The notes below the pieces were generated by a model. It saw nothing but the letters and a program-made list of their open reading frames with translations. It ran no database searches and had not been told where the DNA came from. Both the position numbers and the translations under genes were made by a program. A DNA stretch of 64,000 nt from Pseudomonas viridiflava (GTDB lineage Bacteria; Pseudomonadota; Gammaproteobacteria; Pseudomonadales; Pseudomonadaceae): the NCBI RefSeq assembly GCF_900601905.1, contig NZ_UWFA01000449.1:62001-126000 (forward strand), in the 5' to 3' direction. Below are positions 43,368 to 52,452 of the stretch, piece after piece. The first letter of the stretch is position 1. Each line of letters starts with the position of its first letter.

Positions 43368-44399
43368 TCAATCGACGGCGTGATCCGCAGCCAGCCTCTT
43401 GCATAGTCGATAGCTGCCAGGGGGCATTCCAAACCAACGCTCGCAGGCTTTATTGAAAGCACTTTGATTTTTAAACTGCAACTGGTAGCTGATTTGCTTC
43501 AGCGAAAGATCAGTACCTGTTAATAGTAAGTGGCCCTTTTGCGACTTGACCTTATCCAGCAGTTTTTTGAAACTTTGGCCTTCGCATTCCAGTGAATGGA
43601 CCAATTGGTACGGTGTCAAGCTCATGGTTTTCGCTACATCTTCCAGGGTCAGCGGCAGTGCTTGATAAAGGTGCTGAAGAAGGACGCTTTTTGTACAACT
43701 ACTCATCTTATCAGCCACTAACTTTCGATGTTGCATGGCCAGATAGTCACGATGAATTGCCTGTAGCATGGGATCGGCCATCATAATTGGCAGTTTCCCG
43801 TCTTCACCATGGAATGTAAGTGAGTTAGCGTTAGCGCCGAACTTTAGGTTGGGGCCGAACATTTTTTTCAACTGTTGGGTGTCATCAGGCTCAGGGTAAG
43901 TAAATTCGGCAGCGATGGGCACAATTTTTTTGTTAGGCACCAGCCAATGTAGCAACCCAAGCGTGATGGAGGCAATGGCGTCTATAAACACTCGGGGAAG
44001 TTCGAGGTCTGCCAAATCCTCAGCAAAGCCAACCAGTTTGAGTGTGGCAGGCTGCTCATCCAGGAACATACAGAACCCACAGCCAATCAACGAATGATAG
44101 TCGACGATGTACTTCAAAGCATTTCTAACTGTCGAACTCGACATGACCGCGTAACCCAAAACGCCGAGGTTTCGCGGATGAGCTTGCTCATAGGCAAGAA
44201 GACCGATATTACCGTCGCCATTAGCCTGTTCTACCGAAGCGAAAAAAGTCGTCAACTCCCGCCATGGAATCTGCTGCATGCCTTCTGACAAACCAGGCGC
44301 ATGCGCGATGAAAGGATTGGTGATTTTAGGTGCCTGATGGGTCGTGGGCTGAAACGCTTCAAAAAAAGCTTGGGCGAAAAAAGACGAAATACTTGGCAT
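43368..44399 (-). CDS. AraC-family regulator, OruR/ArgR type
   Basis: Protein of 343 residues. The N-terminal arabinose-binding-like domain (PF12625; NGDGNIGLLAYEQAHPRNLGVLGYAVMSSSTVRNALKYIVDYHSLIG) precedes an AraC HTH: LTLEDVAKTMSLTPYQLVHSLECEGQSFKKLLDKVKS and DLSLKQISYQLQFKNQSAFNKACERWFGMPPGSYR. It should activate an unlinked or nearby gene; divergent from a chemoreceptor, which is a plausible target. Its lower GC than neighbours hints at acquisition. Confidence 0.9.
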   Translation of the reverse strand: MPSISSFFAQAFFEAFQPTTHQAPKITNPFIAHAPGLSEGMQQIPWRELTTFFASVEQANGDGNIGLLAYEQAHPRNLGVLGYAVMSSSTVRNALKYIVDYHSLIGCGFCMFLDEQPATLKLVGFAEDLADLELPRVFIDAIASITLGLLHWLVPNKKIVPIAAEFTYPEPDDTQQLKKMFGPNLKFGANANSLTFHGEDGKLPIMMADPMLQAIHRDYLAMQHRKLVADKMSSCTKSVLLQHLYQALPLTLEDVAKTMSLTPYQLVHSLECEGQSFKKLLDKVKSQKGHLLLTGTDLSLKQISYQLQFKNQSAFNKACERWFGMPPGSYRLCKRLAADHAVD

Positions 44400-44835
44400 A
44401 TCCGACCTGTCAAATTAGCAACATCCTTTCATTATCGATCTAGTCCATCCTGCATCGTGTGATCCGTCAGAGCCTCCATCCTGAGGCGAGAAAGAATTCT
44501 ACAGGATATAGCCGCCAACGCTAGAATCACCTACCGTCCAGACTAGGTAAGCCGACCGGGATATAGGCGTGTATGGACCCTCTTCCCTTATCCTGAGCGC
44601 GAAACTGTTTATCCTGGCGATTTTATATCTTCAGGAACAGATCAAAATAGTATAAGAAAGCGCTGGATGACCTGCGTTGATCTGCGCGCTCTCTGAGCTC
44701 TATACCGCAGTCAAGTCTCTCAATACACCGATACCCATGAGCTTGGCGAGGAGTGCAGTCTGCTGCAACGCCTCTGATAGTTGCTTCTGGGAAACGATCT
44801 CCCTCCCTTTCTTTACACCCTAACGAGTAATAAAT
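44400..44835. other. Divergent promoter region between AraC and chemoreceptor genes
   Basis: About 435 bp of non-coding DNA. Nothing recognisable beyond an AT-rich stretch near 44640-44660. The sequence tcaagtctctcaatacaccgatacc around 44713 loosely resembles a flagellar sigma28 promoter but its spacer is too short. Confidence 0.35.
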
Positions 44836-46476
44836 ATGTATTGGCTGACAAGCCTGAAGCTCAAGTCCAAGCTGCTCATTGCGTTTGGTCTATGTGCGTT
44901 GATCACTGTTGCTGTCGCAGCACTTGGTAAGTCCGGCATCACCACGCTTTATGACCAACTCAATAGTACGGTGACCAACAACCTGATCTCGATTCAGAAA
45001 ACCGACGCAATCAAGGCAAGCGTCATTGCCACCCACCGTGACTTCTTCAAGTCCATCGTTCTGACGGCCGGAAAAGCCAGCAGTGACGAGCTCAGCGCGG
45101 CTGTTCATTCGTACCGCGATAATCAGGCAGAAGCTCAAGCTGCATTCAAACTTTACCGGACCACCCCGCTAGAGCCAGATGAGCGGGCGGCAGGCGACGA
45201 TTTCGAACGTGACTGGCCGGCCTACATTGCTGCGGTGGACTCAGCTTACGCTGCGCTCAACAGCGGTGATATCGAACAGGCTAGAAGGCTTGCTGTAAAC
45301 AGCGTGACACCGGCTTACCTCAAGGTCATTGCTGAGGCCAGGATCATGATCGAGTCCAATACTCGACAGGCTTTTGAAGTCGCGAAAACAGGCGAAACTA
45401 CTAACGAGCAAGTGACCTGGGTGCTGATCGCGGGTTGCCTGATCGCCATGCTGTGTGCCGGTATTCTTGGACTGATCGTCACTCGCATGATCACGCGTCC
45501 GATTTACCTATCGGTCGAAGGCGCAGAGCGCGTCGCCAAAGGCGACCTGACACAGCCCATCGAAGTTCGGGGCACCGATGAAACGGGACAGCTATTGCAG
45601 TCTTTGTCCGTCATGCAAAGCAACCTGAAAGGTACCGTGCAGCAGATTGCCGACGCCTCGAATCAACTGGCTTCCGCAGCTGAAGAGTTGACTTCCGTAA
45701 CCGAGGACAGCACCCGTGGATTGGTGCGCCAGAACGACGAAATCCAACAAGCTGCGACTGCGGTCAACGAGATGACGGCTGCCGTGGAAGAAGTGGCGCG
45801 CAACGCAGCCAGCACCTCTCAAATCTCCAGCCAGACGGCTGAAGAGGCATTGAAAGGGCAGAAACAGGTGCAGCAGGCCGTAACGGCCATCAATACCGTG
45901 ACAGCAGAAATTACCGATTCCACTCAGCTAGTTGAGGCATTGGCCGGACAAATCCACGACATTACCAAAGTATTGGAAGTTATCCGTGGTATTGCTGAGC
46001 AGACCAACCTGCTCGCGCTTAATGCTGCGATTGAGGCGGCACGTGCCGGTGAACAAGGTCGTGGTTTTGCTGTGGTGGCTGACGAAGTACGTGCGTTGGC
46101 ACACCGCACGCAAACCTCCACTGGCGAGATCGAAACTATGATCAGCCAGGTTCGCAGCGGTGCTGACAACGCAGTGCAGGCCATGGGAAAAAGCCAAAGC
46201 CTCGCGCGCAGTACTCAGTTACTGGCCACTGAGGCCGGCTTGGCGCTGGAGCGAATCAGTCAAGGTGTTAGCCAGATCAATGAGCAAAACCTTGTTATAG
46301 CAAGTGCAGCAGAAGAGCAGGCTCAAGTAGCGCGTGAGGTGGATCGCAATCTGGTTAACATTCAGGATCTGTCGACTCAAACGGCGGCGGGTGCCAACCA
46401 AACCAGCGCATCCAGTCAAGAGCTATCACAGCTAGCCATTTCGTTTAATAAGTTGGTCGGACAATTCCGATTGTGA
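44836..46476 (+). CDS. Methyl-accepting chemotaxis protein
   Basis: Protein of 546 residues. First helix at residues 11-30, periplasmic four-helix-bundle ligand domain (about 31-190), second helix at 196-216 (VTWVLIAGCLIAMLCAGILGLIVT), HAMP (about 217-270) and signalling hairpin tip ...EQTNLLALNAAIEAARAGEQGRGFAVVADEVRALA. The ligand domain is of 4HB type, with conserved STVTNNLISIQKTDAIKASV. No receptor-methylesterase tail motif. It signals to CheA/CheW encoded elsewhere. Confidence 0.93.
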   Translation: MYWLTSLKLKSKLLIAFGLCALITVAVAALGKSGITTLYDQLNSTVTNNLISIQKTDAIKASVIATHRDFFKSIVLTAGKASSDELSAAVHSYRDNQAEAQAAFKLYRTTPLEPDERAAGDDFERDWPAYIAAVDSAYAALNSGDIEQARRLAVNSVTPAYLKVIAEARIMIESNTRQAFEVAKTGETTNEQVTWVLIAGCLIAMLCAGILGLIVTRMITRPIYLSVEGAERVAKGDLTQPIEVRGTDETGQLLQSLSVMQSNLKGTVQQIADASNQLASAAEELTSVTEDSTRGLVRQNDEIQQAATAVNEMTAAVEEVARNAASTSQISSQTAEEALKGQKQVQQAVTAINTVTAEITDSTQLVEALAGQIHDITKVLEVIRGIAEQTNLLALNAAIEAARAGEQGRGFAVVADEVRALAHRTQTSTGEIETMISQVRSGADNAVQAMGKSQSLARSTQLLATEAGLALERISQGVSQINEQNLVIASAAEEQAQVAREVDRNLVNIQDLSTQTAAGANQTSASSQELSQLAISFNKLVGQFRL

Positions 46477-46565
46477 GGAATATTCACTGCCTGGGTGGTG
46501 GCGCTGATACGGTTTTTAGCCAAGTTGCTGATTTTTCCTGACCTTTACTCGGCATCCGAAAGTTC

Positions 46566-46597
46566 GCCCAAAGACTACAGTTGCTGAGTCTTTGGGC
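46566..46597. terminator. Hairpin after the chemoreceptor gene
   Basis: gcccaaagact (46566-46576) pairs with agtctttgggc (46587-46597). No T-run follows, so terminator function is tentative. The gap 46477-46788 shows nothing else. Confidence 0.5.
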
Positions 46598-46788
46598 AGG
46601 TCATGAGTTCCGGCAGCCCAGGTCAAAATCGCATCAGCGAATACTTTTTCCGTCTCGCAACACTGCAGCTCTCATCATCGAAAAATCAACAACCCCCACA
46701 ATTGAATTTTTGAAACTCCGGGTCGTTTAGCCCATAGAGGTGATAGCTGGCGCGCCAAATTGCCCGCCAGCTGCCTCCCTGGCTGCTT

Positions 46789-47367
46789 TTAATACAGCCG
46801 CCAGATTTCAACCAAACCCAACCCCCCGCCAAACAGCCCGCCACCAAGGCAACTGAGCTTCAACTGCTCCGAATCCCGCAGCATCTGCCCCAGCGGCAAC
46901 ATCCTCGGCATATCCCGCAACCGAATCCACGGCTCGCTCTGCCAATGCAACAGACACACCGACAACCCAGGCCAACTCAACTGGCTAAGGCTAGGCGCGC
47001 AGTCGTTCAACGGCAGCCGATCATCCCGCAAGCAAGGCACAACCTCGTTAGTAATCCAGCGTCGCAGTCCGCGATTCTCGGCATGAAAGTGATGCACCAA
47101 CAACTCATAAACCCCCGACTCACTCACCATCAACTCCTCCTCAGCACCGTAATGCGTCGCCAGCAAAACCACCCGCCGCTGATCCACATCCAGCTTGCGC
47201 GTCGTCCGCTCGTTCAGTGGCCAGCCCATCAGACGGCTGAAGTCTCGGGCACAGAACCAGACTTGGGATTCGAGGAGGAGGGTGCGGAGTTGGCGGTTGT
47301 GGCGGTGGAAGGTGGTGGGGGTGAGGGCTTTGGCTGGGTTTTGCCTGAGTAAATCTACGTTGGACAT
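46789..47367 (-). CDS. BRO-N domain protein
   Basis: Protein of 192 residues from ATG 47367 with GAGGTAA upstream. Residues 30-130 (LESQVWFCARDFSRLMGWPLNERTTRKLDVDQRRVVLLATHYGAEEELMVSESGVYELLVHHFHAENRGLRRWITNEVVPCLR) match the BRO family N-terminal domain, a DNA-binding fold common in phages and prophages; the C-terminal part is unknown. Probably a chromosomal remnant or regulator of phage origin. A convergent neighbour is the methyltransferase module. Confidence 0.8.
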   Translation of the reverse strand: MSNVDLLRQNPAKALTPTTFHRHNRQLRTLLLESQVWFCARDFSRLMGWPLNERTTRKLDVDQRRVVLLATHYGAEEELMVSESGVYELLVHHFHAENRGLRRWITNEVVPCLRDDRLPLNDCAPSLSQLSWPGLSVCLLHWQSEPWIRLRDMPRMLPLGQMLRDSEQLKLSCLGGGLFGGGLGLVEIWRLY

Positions 47368-47724
47368 TTTTGTTACCTCTGTGCGATTAGCGTTCTTAGG
47401 GCTAAGGTGCCGGGAGTTAAGAAACCCCACACAGAGACGGGCCGGACATATTCCCCTTTCGGGTCTTGTATTAGTCCACTCCCGGCATAACAGAGATTTT
47501 AAGACGCGCAGGCATAAACCGCAGGTACGAAAAAGCCGCATTTTATCGGGGGCGGTCCAGCCGCTGTGTGGGAGCGTTTCTTAGGCGCGGTGCAAGGGTA
47601 GGGCGGGTTAGGCAGTACGACAAGATTCAATGCTGTAGGAAAATTCCGAAAATACACATTCGGAATTTCTAGCACGTTCATTAATCACGCCACGGTCGGT
47701 TGGCTATGCGCCGTGGCGTGGTTG
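47368..47724. other. Gap with inverted repeats at the edge of the methyltransferase module
   Basis: Two perfect inverted repeats sit here: aaattccgaa (47641-47650) with ttcggaattt (47659-47668), and cacgccacgg (47686-47695) with ccgtggcgtg (47711-47720). The second lies directly at the 3' end of the methyltransferase gene and may act as its terminator. No gene in the rest. Confidence 0.5.
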
Positions 47725-49425
47725 TCAGGCATGCGCCACGGAGTCTGCTGGCTCTGTCGTCGCTGCATTGGCTTCGTCTGCGGCACTGACCTTGTCAAAA
47801 AGTAATCGGAAGACAACTTTCGCGATCTTCGACGCCAATAGTGGTGGCACTGCATTTCCTACCTGATGGAACTGATCCGTTCGGGCGCCTTGAAAGAAGT
47901 AATTATCAGGGAAGGTCTGGATCCGGGCAGCCTCCCGAACAGACAGGCTACGACACTGTGTCGGGTCGTAGTGGATGAAGTAATGGCCATCTTTTGAAAT
48001 GTGGCTAGTAATCGTAGTCGCCGGCGCGTTTTCTAGCTGTACGCGGAATCGATCACTGAAAACACCGCTTTCCCAGTTTTTGTGGTCGGGTGCCAAACCA
48101 TCCAAATTGAAGTCTTTGTGGCCTTTAGGGGATACGTTATGAATCTGTGCATAGATCGATGCGAACAGATATCTGCGCAAATCTTCAGCCATATGTCCAC
48201 GGGCTTCATGATTCAGCCACTGGTGCAGATAAGGGTCCAGATACCATTCGTCAAGCAGGGGGAGGCCAGTCGAGCCATCTTCATTGTTGTCTTGTCTCTC
48301 AATACGACGGCCACCATAGGTATCAGGAGCTGTGAAATTGTTCTGGATGTCTCCCAAGGCTTCCCACATTTTCGTGTTGGTGGGGTCTACCTTGCTGCGC
48401 AAATACCGAGCTTGGTCTTGGACTACATCGGTCCAATTACTCTTGCTGTCTGCCGTCTTGGACAAGCCGCTACGAAGCCTAGGCAGGTTTTTCAAAATCT
48501 GACCGACCGACACCGATGGCTCACCAGCGTTGAGTTTGACCTGTTTGGGTTCTTTCGGAATGTAGTCCTCAGATATACCAAGCAGGATGACGCGATGCCG
48601 CGCTTGCGGGATACCGTAGTTTTCGGCTCTGATGATAAAAGTTCTTGGATCAATCTGATCCACATCATCGCCTGGAGCAAAATGAGCCCCTGTGACAAGC
48701 GAGTAGATATGGTACTTCTTGCCACTGCCCCCCTCGTGGAGGGCTTGGCTAGGATCTGAAAGATCTTTCAATATATTCGAGAAGATCCGCTCGTTGTTCA
48801 CTTTGGACGACAGGATGCCTTTCACGTTCTCCATCACAAAGATGGCAGGCTGACGCTCTCGAATAATCCGCAGATATTCTTTATAGAGGAAGTGACGATG
48901 GTCCTCTTCTGCTTTGTAGTCAGCCTTGGCTTGGTTACGCGAACGTCCAGCAAGCGAATACGCCTGGCAAGGTGGACCACCAATCAAAACCCAAGGGCGA
49001 CTCTGGTCCAGCTTGTCTTTAAGGATCCCATCAAGGAGGGCATTTCCCTCTTCGCTCCCAAGAGTTATGCATCTCGCTTCTAGGGCAGCCTCTTCCCACA
49101 AATCCTTTGTTTCCTCGGAGGGCGAAAATGTTTCCGAGGGCGAGCCTTTGTTGCAGAAATCATAATATTCAAACAGATGCGCTGGCTTTTGCTTTCGAAG
49201 CAGTCGATAAAATGCACGCAGCCTCAGCGTCTTCCAGGCCTTTTCATCCTTTTCTGCGGAAACGATTATCTTGAAACGTTCGCCGTCGCCAAAGGATGTG
49301 AAACCTTCTCCAAGCCCCCCCGGCCCCGCGAAGAGGTCCACCACCTGTATTGGCTGGGTCAGTTCACCTGTAGGATCTACAGGCATATCCTCTTGTAAGA
49401 AGAAGGTCATCTGGTCTTGGGTCAT
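47725..49425 (-). CDS. DNA cytosine-5 methyltransferase
   Basis: Protein of about 566 residues from the ATG at 49425; ATGs at 49470, 49431, 49410 and 49386 are alternatives and none has a clean ribosome-binding site. Motif I VDLFAGPGGLGEGF (about 29), motif IV GGPPCQAYS with catalytic Cys153, motif VI FVMENVKG (about 198), motif VIII YGIPQARHRVILLG, and motif X HQVGNAVPPLLA are all present. The long insert between VIII and X should be the target recognition domain. It likely protects host DNA at a C5-methylated site and belongs with the adjacent Vsr, PD-(D/E)XK, Z1 and GHKL genes. Confidence 0.92.
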   Translation of the reverse strand: MTQDQMTFFLQEDMPVDPTGELTQPIQVVDLFAGPGGLGEGFTSFGDGERFKIIVSAEKDEKAWKTLRLRAFYRLLRKQKPAHLFEYYDFCNKGSPSETFSPSEETKDLWEEAALEARCITLGSEEGNALLDGILKDKLDQSRPWVLIGGPPCQAYSLAGRSRNQAKADYKAEEDHRHFLYKEYLRIIRERQPAIFVMENVKGILSSKVNNERIFSNILKDLSDPSQALHEGGSGKKYHIYSLVTGAHFAPGDDVDQIDPRTFIIRAENYGIPQARHRVILLGISEDYIPKEPKQVKLNAGEPSVSVGQILKNLPRLRSGLSKTADSKSNWTDVVQDQARYLRSKVDPTNTKMWEALGDIQNNFTAPDTYGGRRIERQDNNEDGSTGLPLLDEWYLDPYLHQWLNHEARGHMAEDLRRYLFASIYAQIHNVSPKGHKDFNLDGLAPDHKNWESGVFSDRFRVQLENAPATTITSHISKDGHYFIHYDPTQCRSLSVREAARIQTFPDNYFFQGARTDQFHQVGNAVPPLLASKIAKVVFRLLFDKVSAADEANAATTEPADSVAHA

Positions 49426-49882
49426 GGACATAGTCAGTAAGGAAGTCAGGTCTCGCATGATGGCGGGCATCCGCGGCAGTAATACGTCACCAGAAATGAA
49501 GGTTCGGCGCCTGCTGCATCGTCACGGCTTCAGATATCGTCTTCACAGGAAAGATCTCCCAGGAAAACCAGATCTGGTGCTTTCACGCTATCGGATTTGC
49601 ATTTTTGTTCATGGTTGCTTCTGGCATAGGCACCCGGGCTGCAGATATGCCACGAATCCCAAGACTCGTGAGGACTTCTGGCGCCTAAAATTCGACCAGA
49701 ACGTGAGGCGAGATCTCAGGAACAGAGATGAACTGCTGCTGCAAGGGTGGCGTGTCTTTGAGCTTTGGGAGTGTGGAATCCGTGGGCCAGAGGCTGATAT
49801 GAACTGGATCCTTGAAGCTGTGCGGGATTGTAATCAAAAATTTATCTCATGGCCCGACTTTCCTACTGGTGTAGGGGGGTGA
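49424..49882 (+). CDS. Vsr-type very short patch repair endonuclease
   Basis: Protein of 152 residues. Start at the ATG 49424, as VSKEVRSRMMAGIRGSNTSPEM matches the family N-terminus. The core is RYRLHRKDLPGKPDLVLSRYRICIFVHGCFWHRHPGC, with Asp in PD and F-x-H-G-C-F-W-H, then VRRDLRNRDELLLQGWRVFELWEC. It nicks T:G mismatches that arise from deamination of 5-methylcytosine. Its ATG overlaps the ATG of the divergent methyltransferase gene on the other strand. Confidence 0.9.
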   Translation: MDIVSKEVRSRMMAGIRGSNTSPEMKVRRLLHRHGFRYRLHRKDLPGKPDLVLSRYRICIFVHGCFWHRHPGCRYATNPKTREDFWRLKFDQNVRRDLRNRDELLLQGWRVFELWECGIRGPEADMNWILEAVRDCNQKFISWPDFPTGVGG

Positions 49883-49896
49883 ATGAGTCAGCAGCG

Positions 49897-50805
49897 TCAG
49901 AGCGACTTTAGGCCTGAAAGATCTACCTTATATTCAAGCTGAACAACGCCTGCTGGCAGCACTCCATCTATAAAACTCGCAGGCGTTATTCGAGGAAAGG
50001 TTTCATCAACCATATAGGATCGTGCTTCGAGCAGGTTGTATGCTTCTTTTCGCGCGGAGCATCCAGCCTCCATCCCGAGCCGCTGCAACGCGCGTTCCAG
50101 CATGGCTGCATTGACGCCGAGCGCAATGAGACGGTCACAAACGAGATCAATCGACAGACCATCGTCGGTCGGCTCGAACCTGAAGTGAATCAGTTGTAAA
50201 GGCTTACCAGATGAGGCAGCCAACTGGAACTGCCCGGAAATATTGACCATGGTCCCGTAGCGGCTAATCGTTGATTTGACCTCGTAATCGGTCGCTGGAG
50301 TCTTGATGTCAACCACTCCGCCGAATGGGCCGCTCCACTCATAGGAGGCCCCTTTGATGACCAGGGTTTCCAAGGCCAGCAGTTCAGCAAGCACGTCATA
50401 ACCATGTCTGTCGATAAGTGCATTGCCCAGCAGGTGTCGCCAGCGTTGCCACCAAACCATAGGGTCAGCCAGCAGCGCTTGGCGTACAGCAGTACCGGAT
50501 TCGACGCTGATCATATGCTCGCAGATCAGCCCGAACTCGTTGCGGAGCCATTCAATGGACGACTCCAGCCGCAGGAAACGCCGCTGCTGCCCCCCGACAA
50601 CCCGCTCCACTGTCCGGAGCCTAGCGCCGGCGAACCCTTCTGAAATCTCTAGGGAGTTGGTGCATTCAACAGCAACGCCGAAATTGTCACCTTCTCGAAA
50701 GACCCACGCCGGGCAGGCTGCTGGCATCGCTTTGATGGGCAACATCCGGCCGCTCTCGTCAAGGTTTGCAAAGCCTTCCTGGATCTCTTTCAGAAGATCA
50801 GTCAC
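49897..50805 (-). CDS. DUF4420-like PD-(D/E)XK nuclease protein
   Basis: Protein of 302 residues from a GTG at 50805 placed 7 bases after TTGGAG; it overlaps the upstream gene by 8 bp. The nuclease core is visible: GYDVLAELLALETL (Glu141), GGVVDIK (Asp166) and DYEVKS (Glu175, Lys177), i.e. the E...D...ExK arrangement of PD-(D/E)XK enzymes, as in PF14390/DUF4420. It is the probable restriction endonuclease of the module. Last gene of the minus-strand operon, followed by the converging vsr gene after 14 bp. Confidence 0.85.
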   Translation of the reverse strand: MTDLLKEIQEGFANLDESGRMLPIKAMPAACPAWVFREGDNFGVAVECTNSLEISEGFAGARLRTVERVVGGQQRRFLRLESSIEWLRNEFGLICEHMISVESGTAVRQALLADPMVWWQRWRHLLGNALIDRHGYDVLAELLALETLVIKGASYEWSGPFGGVVDIKTPATDYEVKSTISRYGTMVNISGQFQLAASSGKPLQLIHFRFEPTDDGLSIDLVCDRLIALGVNAAMLERALQRLGMEAGCSARKEAYNLLEARSYMVDETFPRITPASFIDGVLPAGVVQLEYKVDLSGLKSL

Positions 50806-51496
50806 GGTCACTCTCCAAATCAATGGGCGTGCATCCCACATCGGTAAACAGCGCGTCCACGTAGCCAAACAAACCGCCTTCACAAAATAGAGGTTCCTTC
50901 AGCACGATCTGCGCCGTATTGAGCTTCATGATCGCCCTGAACTGATCTTGGGAGGGTTTGCGCAACCGACGCATCTTGAAAATCAGCCGTGTTAGATCAA
51001 TCCTGAAGCCGCCCTTACCGGGTCGCTCGACTAATTGCACTACCGTATCCGTGGTCACACTCTCCAGCACTTTTCGGGTATTTTCCTCGGAGCCCTGCCA
51101 CGTAAGGTGGACGGTCCACCACGTCGCCCGCAACCAGATGCGGCTTCGGCCCTTCCAGTACCGCACAGGCGGTGCGCTGTCCCAACGACTTTTCACCAGA
51201 TCCGGCAGCACCCTCAGGGAGAGAAAGCGCCACCAGCCGTCATCCGCTGCGGTGCGAATGTCCATACCTGCCTCTGCCAATATCCTGTATAGGGCAATGC
51301 CAACTTTCATGTCGTAGGCGCCAGGGCCTGAGGCATTGCTCCTCGCGGTGGGGTCATAAAGCGACACGATGGCGAGCAAGTGACGGCGTAACTCTTCCAT
51401 TTTCGGATTAAGGTTTTCTGAGGAAAACTCATCATCTTTGACCATCTCGTCAAACCGGCGCTGCGACAGTTTGAGATTTAGTGTCGGGAAGCTCAT
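50798..51496 (-). CDS. Unrecognised operon protein (DUF6339-like)
   Basis: Protein of 232 residues, soluble, mixed alpha/beta. Notable segments are DDGWWRFLSLRVLPDLVKSRWDSAPPVRYW and RIWLRATWWTVHLTW; this pattern reminds me of DUF6339, but that is unverified. It overlaps the 319-aa gene by 4 bp at its start and the PD-(D/E)XK gene by 8 bp at its end. No catalytic motif visible. Inferred accessory factor of the module. Confidence 0.7.
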   Translation of the reverse strand: MSFPTLNLKLSQRRFDEMVKDDEFSSENLNPKMEELRRHLLAIVSLYDPTARSNASGPGAYDMKVGIALYRILAEAGMDIRTAADDGWWRFLSLRVLPDLVKSRWDSAPPVRYWKGRSRIWLRATWWTVHLTWQGSEENTRKVLESVTTDTVVQLVERPGKGGFRIDLTRLIFKMRRLRKPSQDQFRAIMKLNTAQIVLKEPLFCEGGLFGYVDALFTDVGCTPIDLESDRD

Positions 51497-52452
51497 GCTG
51501 CGCTCTCCAATTTCCGAATCTGGTGATCAAGCCAGCATTGGGTAGATACGAACAAGTTTGGAAGGGATCCAGTATCAAGATTTCCCAACCTGATAAACGA
51601 GCGCACGGCGTCCGCGATACTAGCTAGACCTTCGTCAGCATAGGGCTCGCCCACATACGTATCGAACTCTGCGCCCATGTCTTCCTTGACCTGAGCAATA
51701 ACCAGCGCGAGCCAAGCGGCGAAAACTTGGCGCATCAAAGGCGACTGCTCGATATTCATTGCCCGACGGTCACGTAGTTGTTCGAAATGCGGATGGGAGT
51801 TGTTAAGTACAAGAGCGACGTAGTCGCTTGAAAAGGGCTCATCCTGCGGATCGCTCCAGCAAGCTTTCAACTCCCACAGTGGCCCCTCTACGCCTAGAGA
51901 CTCCTCCAGGACAGGAAAAAGGGAACCATCACCATCGATGACGATTTCGATTGGTCGTGCCAGAGGGCCCAACCGTGCGCCTGAATGGTGTGCAAATCCA
52001 AGAGCCGGCTCTCCGTTGCATTGGCCGAGAAATGCTTGGACTGACAAGAAACCACTACCTCTGACTGTCCCAGACTCCAATTCGATGTTGAGCTCTACGA
52101 CCCGACCTTCTTCTTGGTGCTTTAGAACATGACAGCTCCCGAGCGTTCGCCAGCATGAATCTGCAGACGCCCATTCCAGCGCCAACAATACCTCAGTGTC
52201 GATGGTCGCCACACCGTCGATACCGAAGATGGCCTCCAGAAGCGAATCTCGTTCGATCAAACATTGAACCATCAAGGGGTGTTCGGCTGGGTCCCAGTCA
52301 CTATCCTTGCCCAAGGCCCACTGATCGCCGCTCAATAGCGTTGCGCCCGGATCAAGACCATCATGCGATCGGAAGGCATAATTCACTTCCGACTCACTTC
52401 CCCAACCGATTGGCGCCCTTAACATTCGATAGGGCGGTAGTCGAGTACTCAT
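51493..52452 (-). CDS. Unrecognised operon protein (319 aa)
   Basis: Protein of 319 residues, acidic and soluble, with no signal peptide or recognised domain. Segments such as PIEIVIDGDGSLFPVLEESLGVEGPLWELKACWSDPQDEPFSSDYVALVLNNSHPHF suggest a beta-rich body, and the C-terminal 90 residues are helical. Overlaps the GHKL gene and the 232-aa gene by 4 bp each, so all are translationally coupled. Role unknown; an adaptor between ATPase and nuclease is conceivable. Confidence 0.65.
   Translation of the reverse strand: MSTRLPPYRMLRAPIGWGSESEVNYAFRSHDGLDPGATLLSGDQWALGKDSDWDPAEHPLMVQCLIERDSLLEAIFGIDGVATIDTEVLLALEWASADSCWRTLGSCHVLKHQEEGRVVELNIELESGTVRGSGFLSVQAFLGQCNGEPALGFAHHSGARLGPLARPIEIVIDGDGSLFPVLEESLGVEGPLWELKACWSDPQDEPFSSDYVALVLNNSHPHFEQLRDRRAMNIEQSPLMRQVFAAWLALVIAQVKEDMGAEFDTYVGEPYADEGLASIADAVRSFIRLGNLDTGSLPNLFVSTQCWLDHQIRKLESAA

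Noticed and set aside
44705..44740. Possible sigma28 promoter before the chemoreceptor gene
   Set aside because: The half-sites are only loosely similar and the spacer is about two bases too short.
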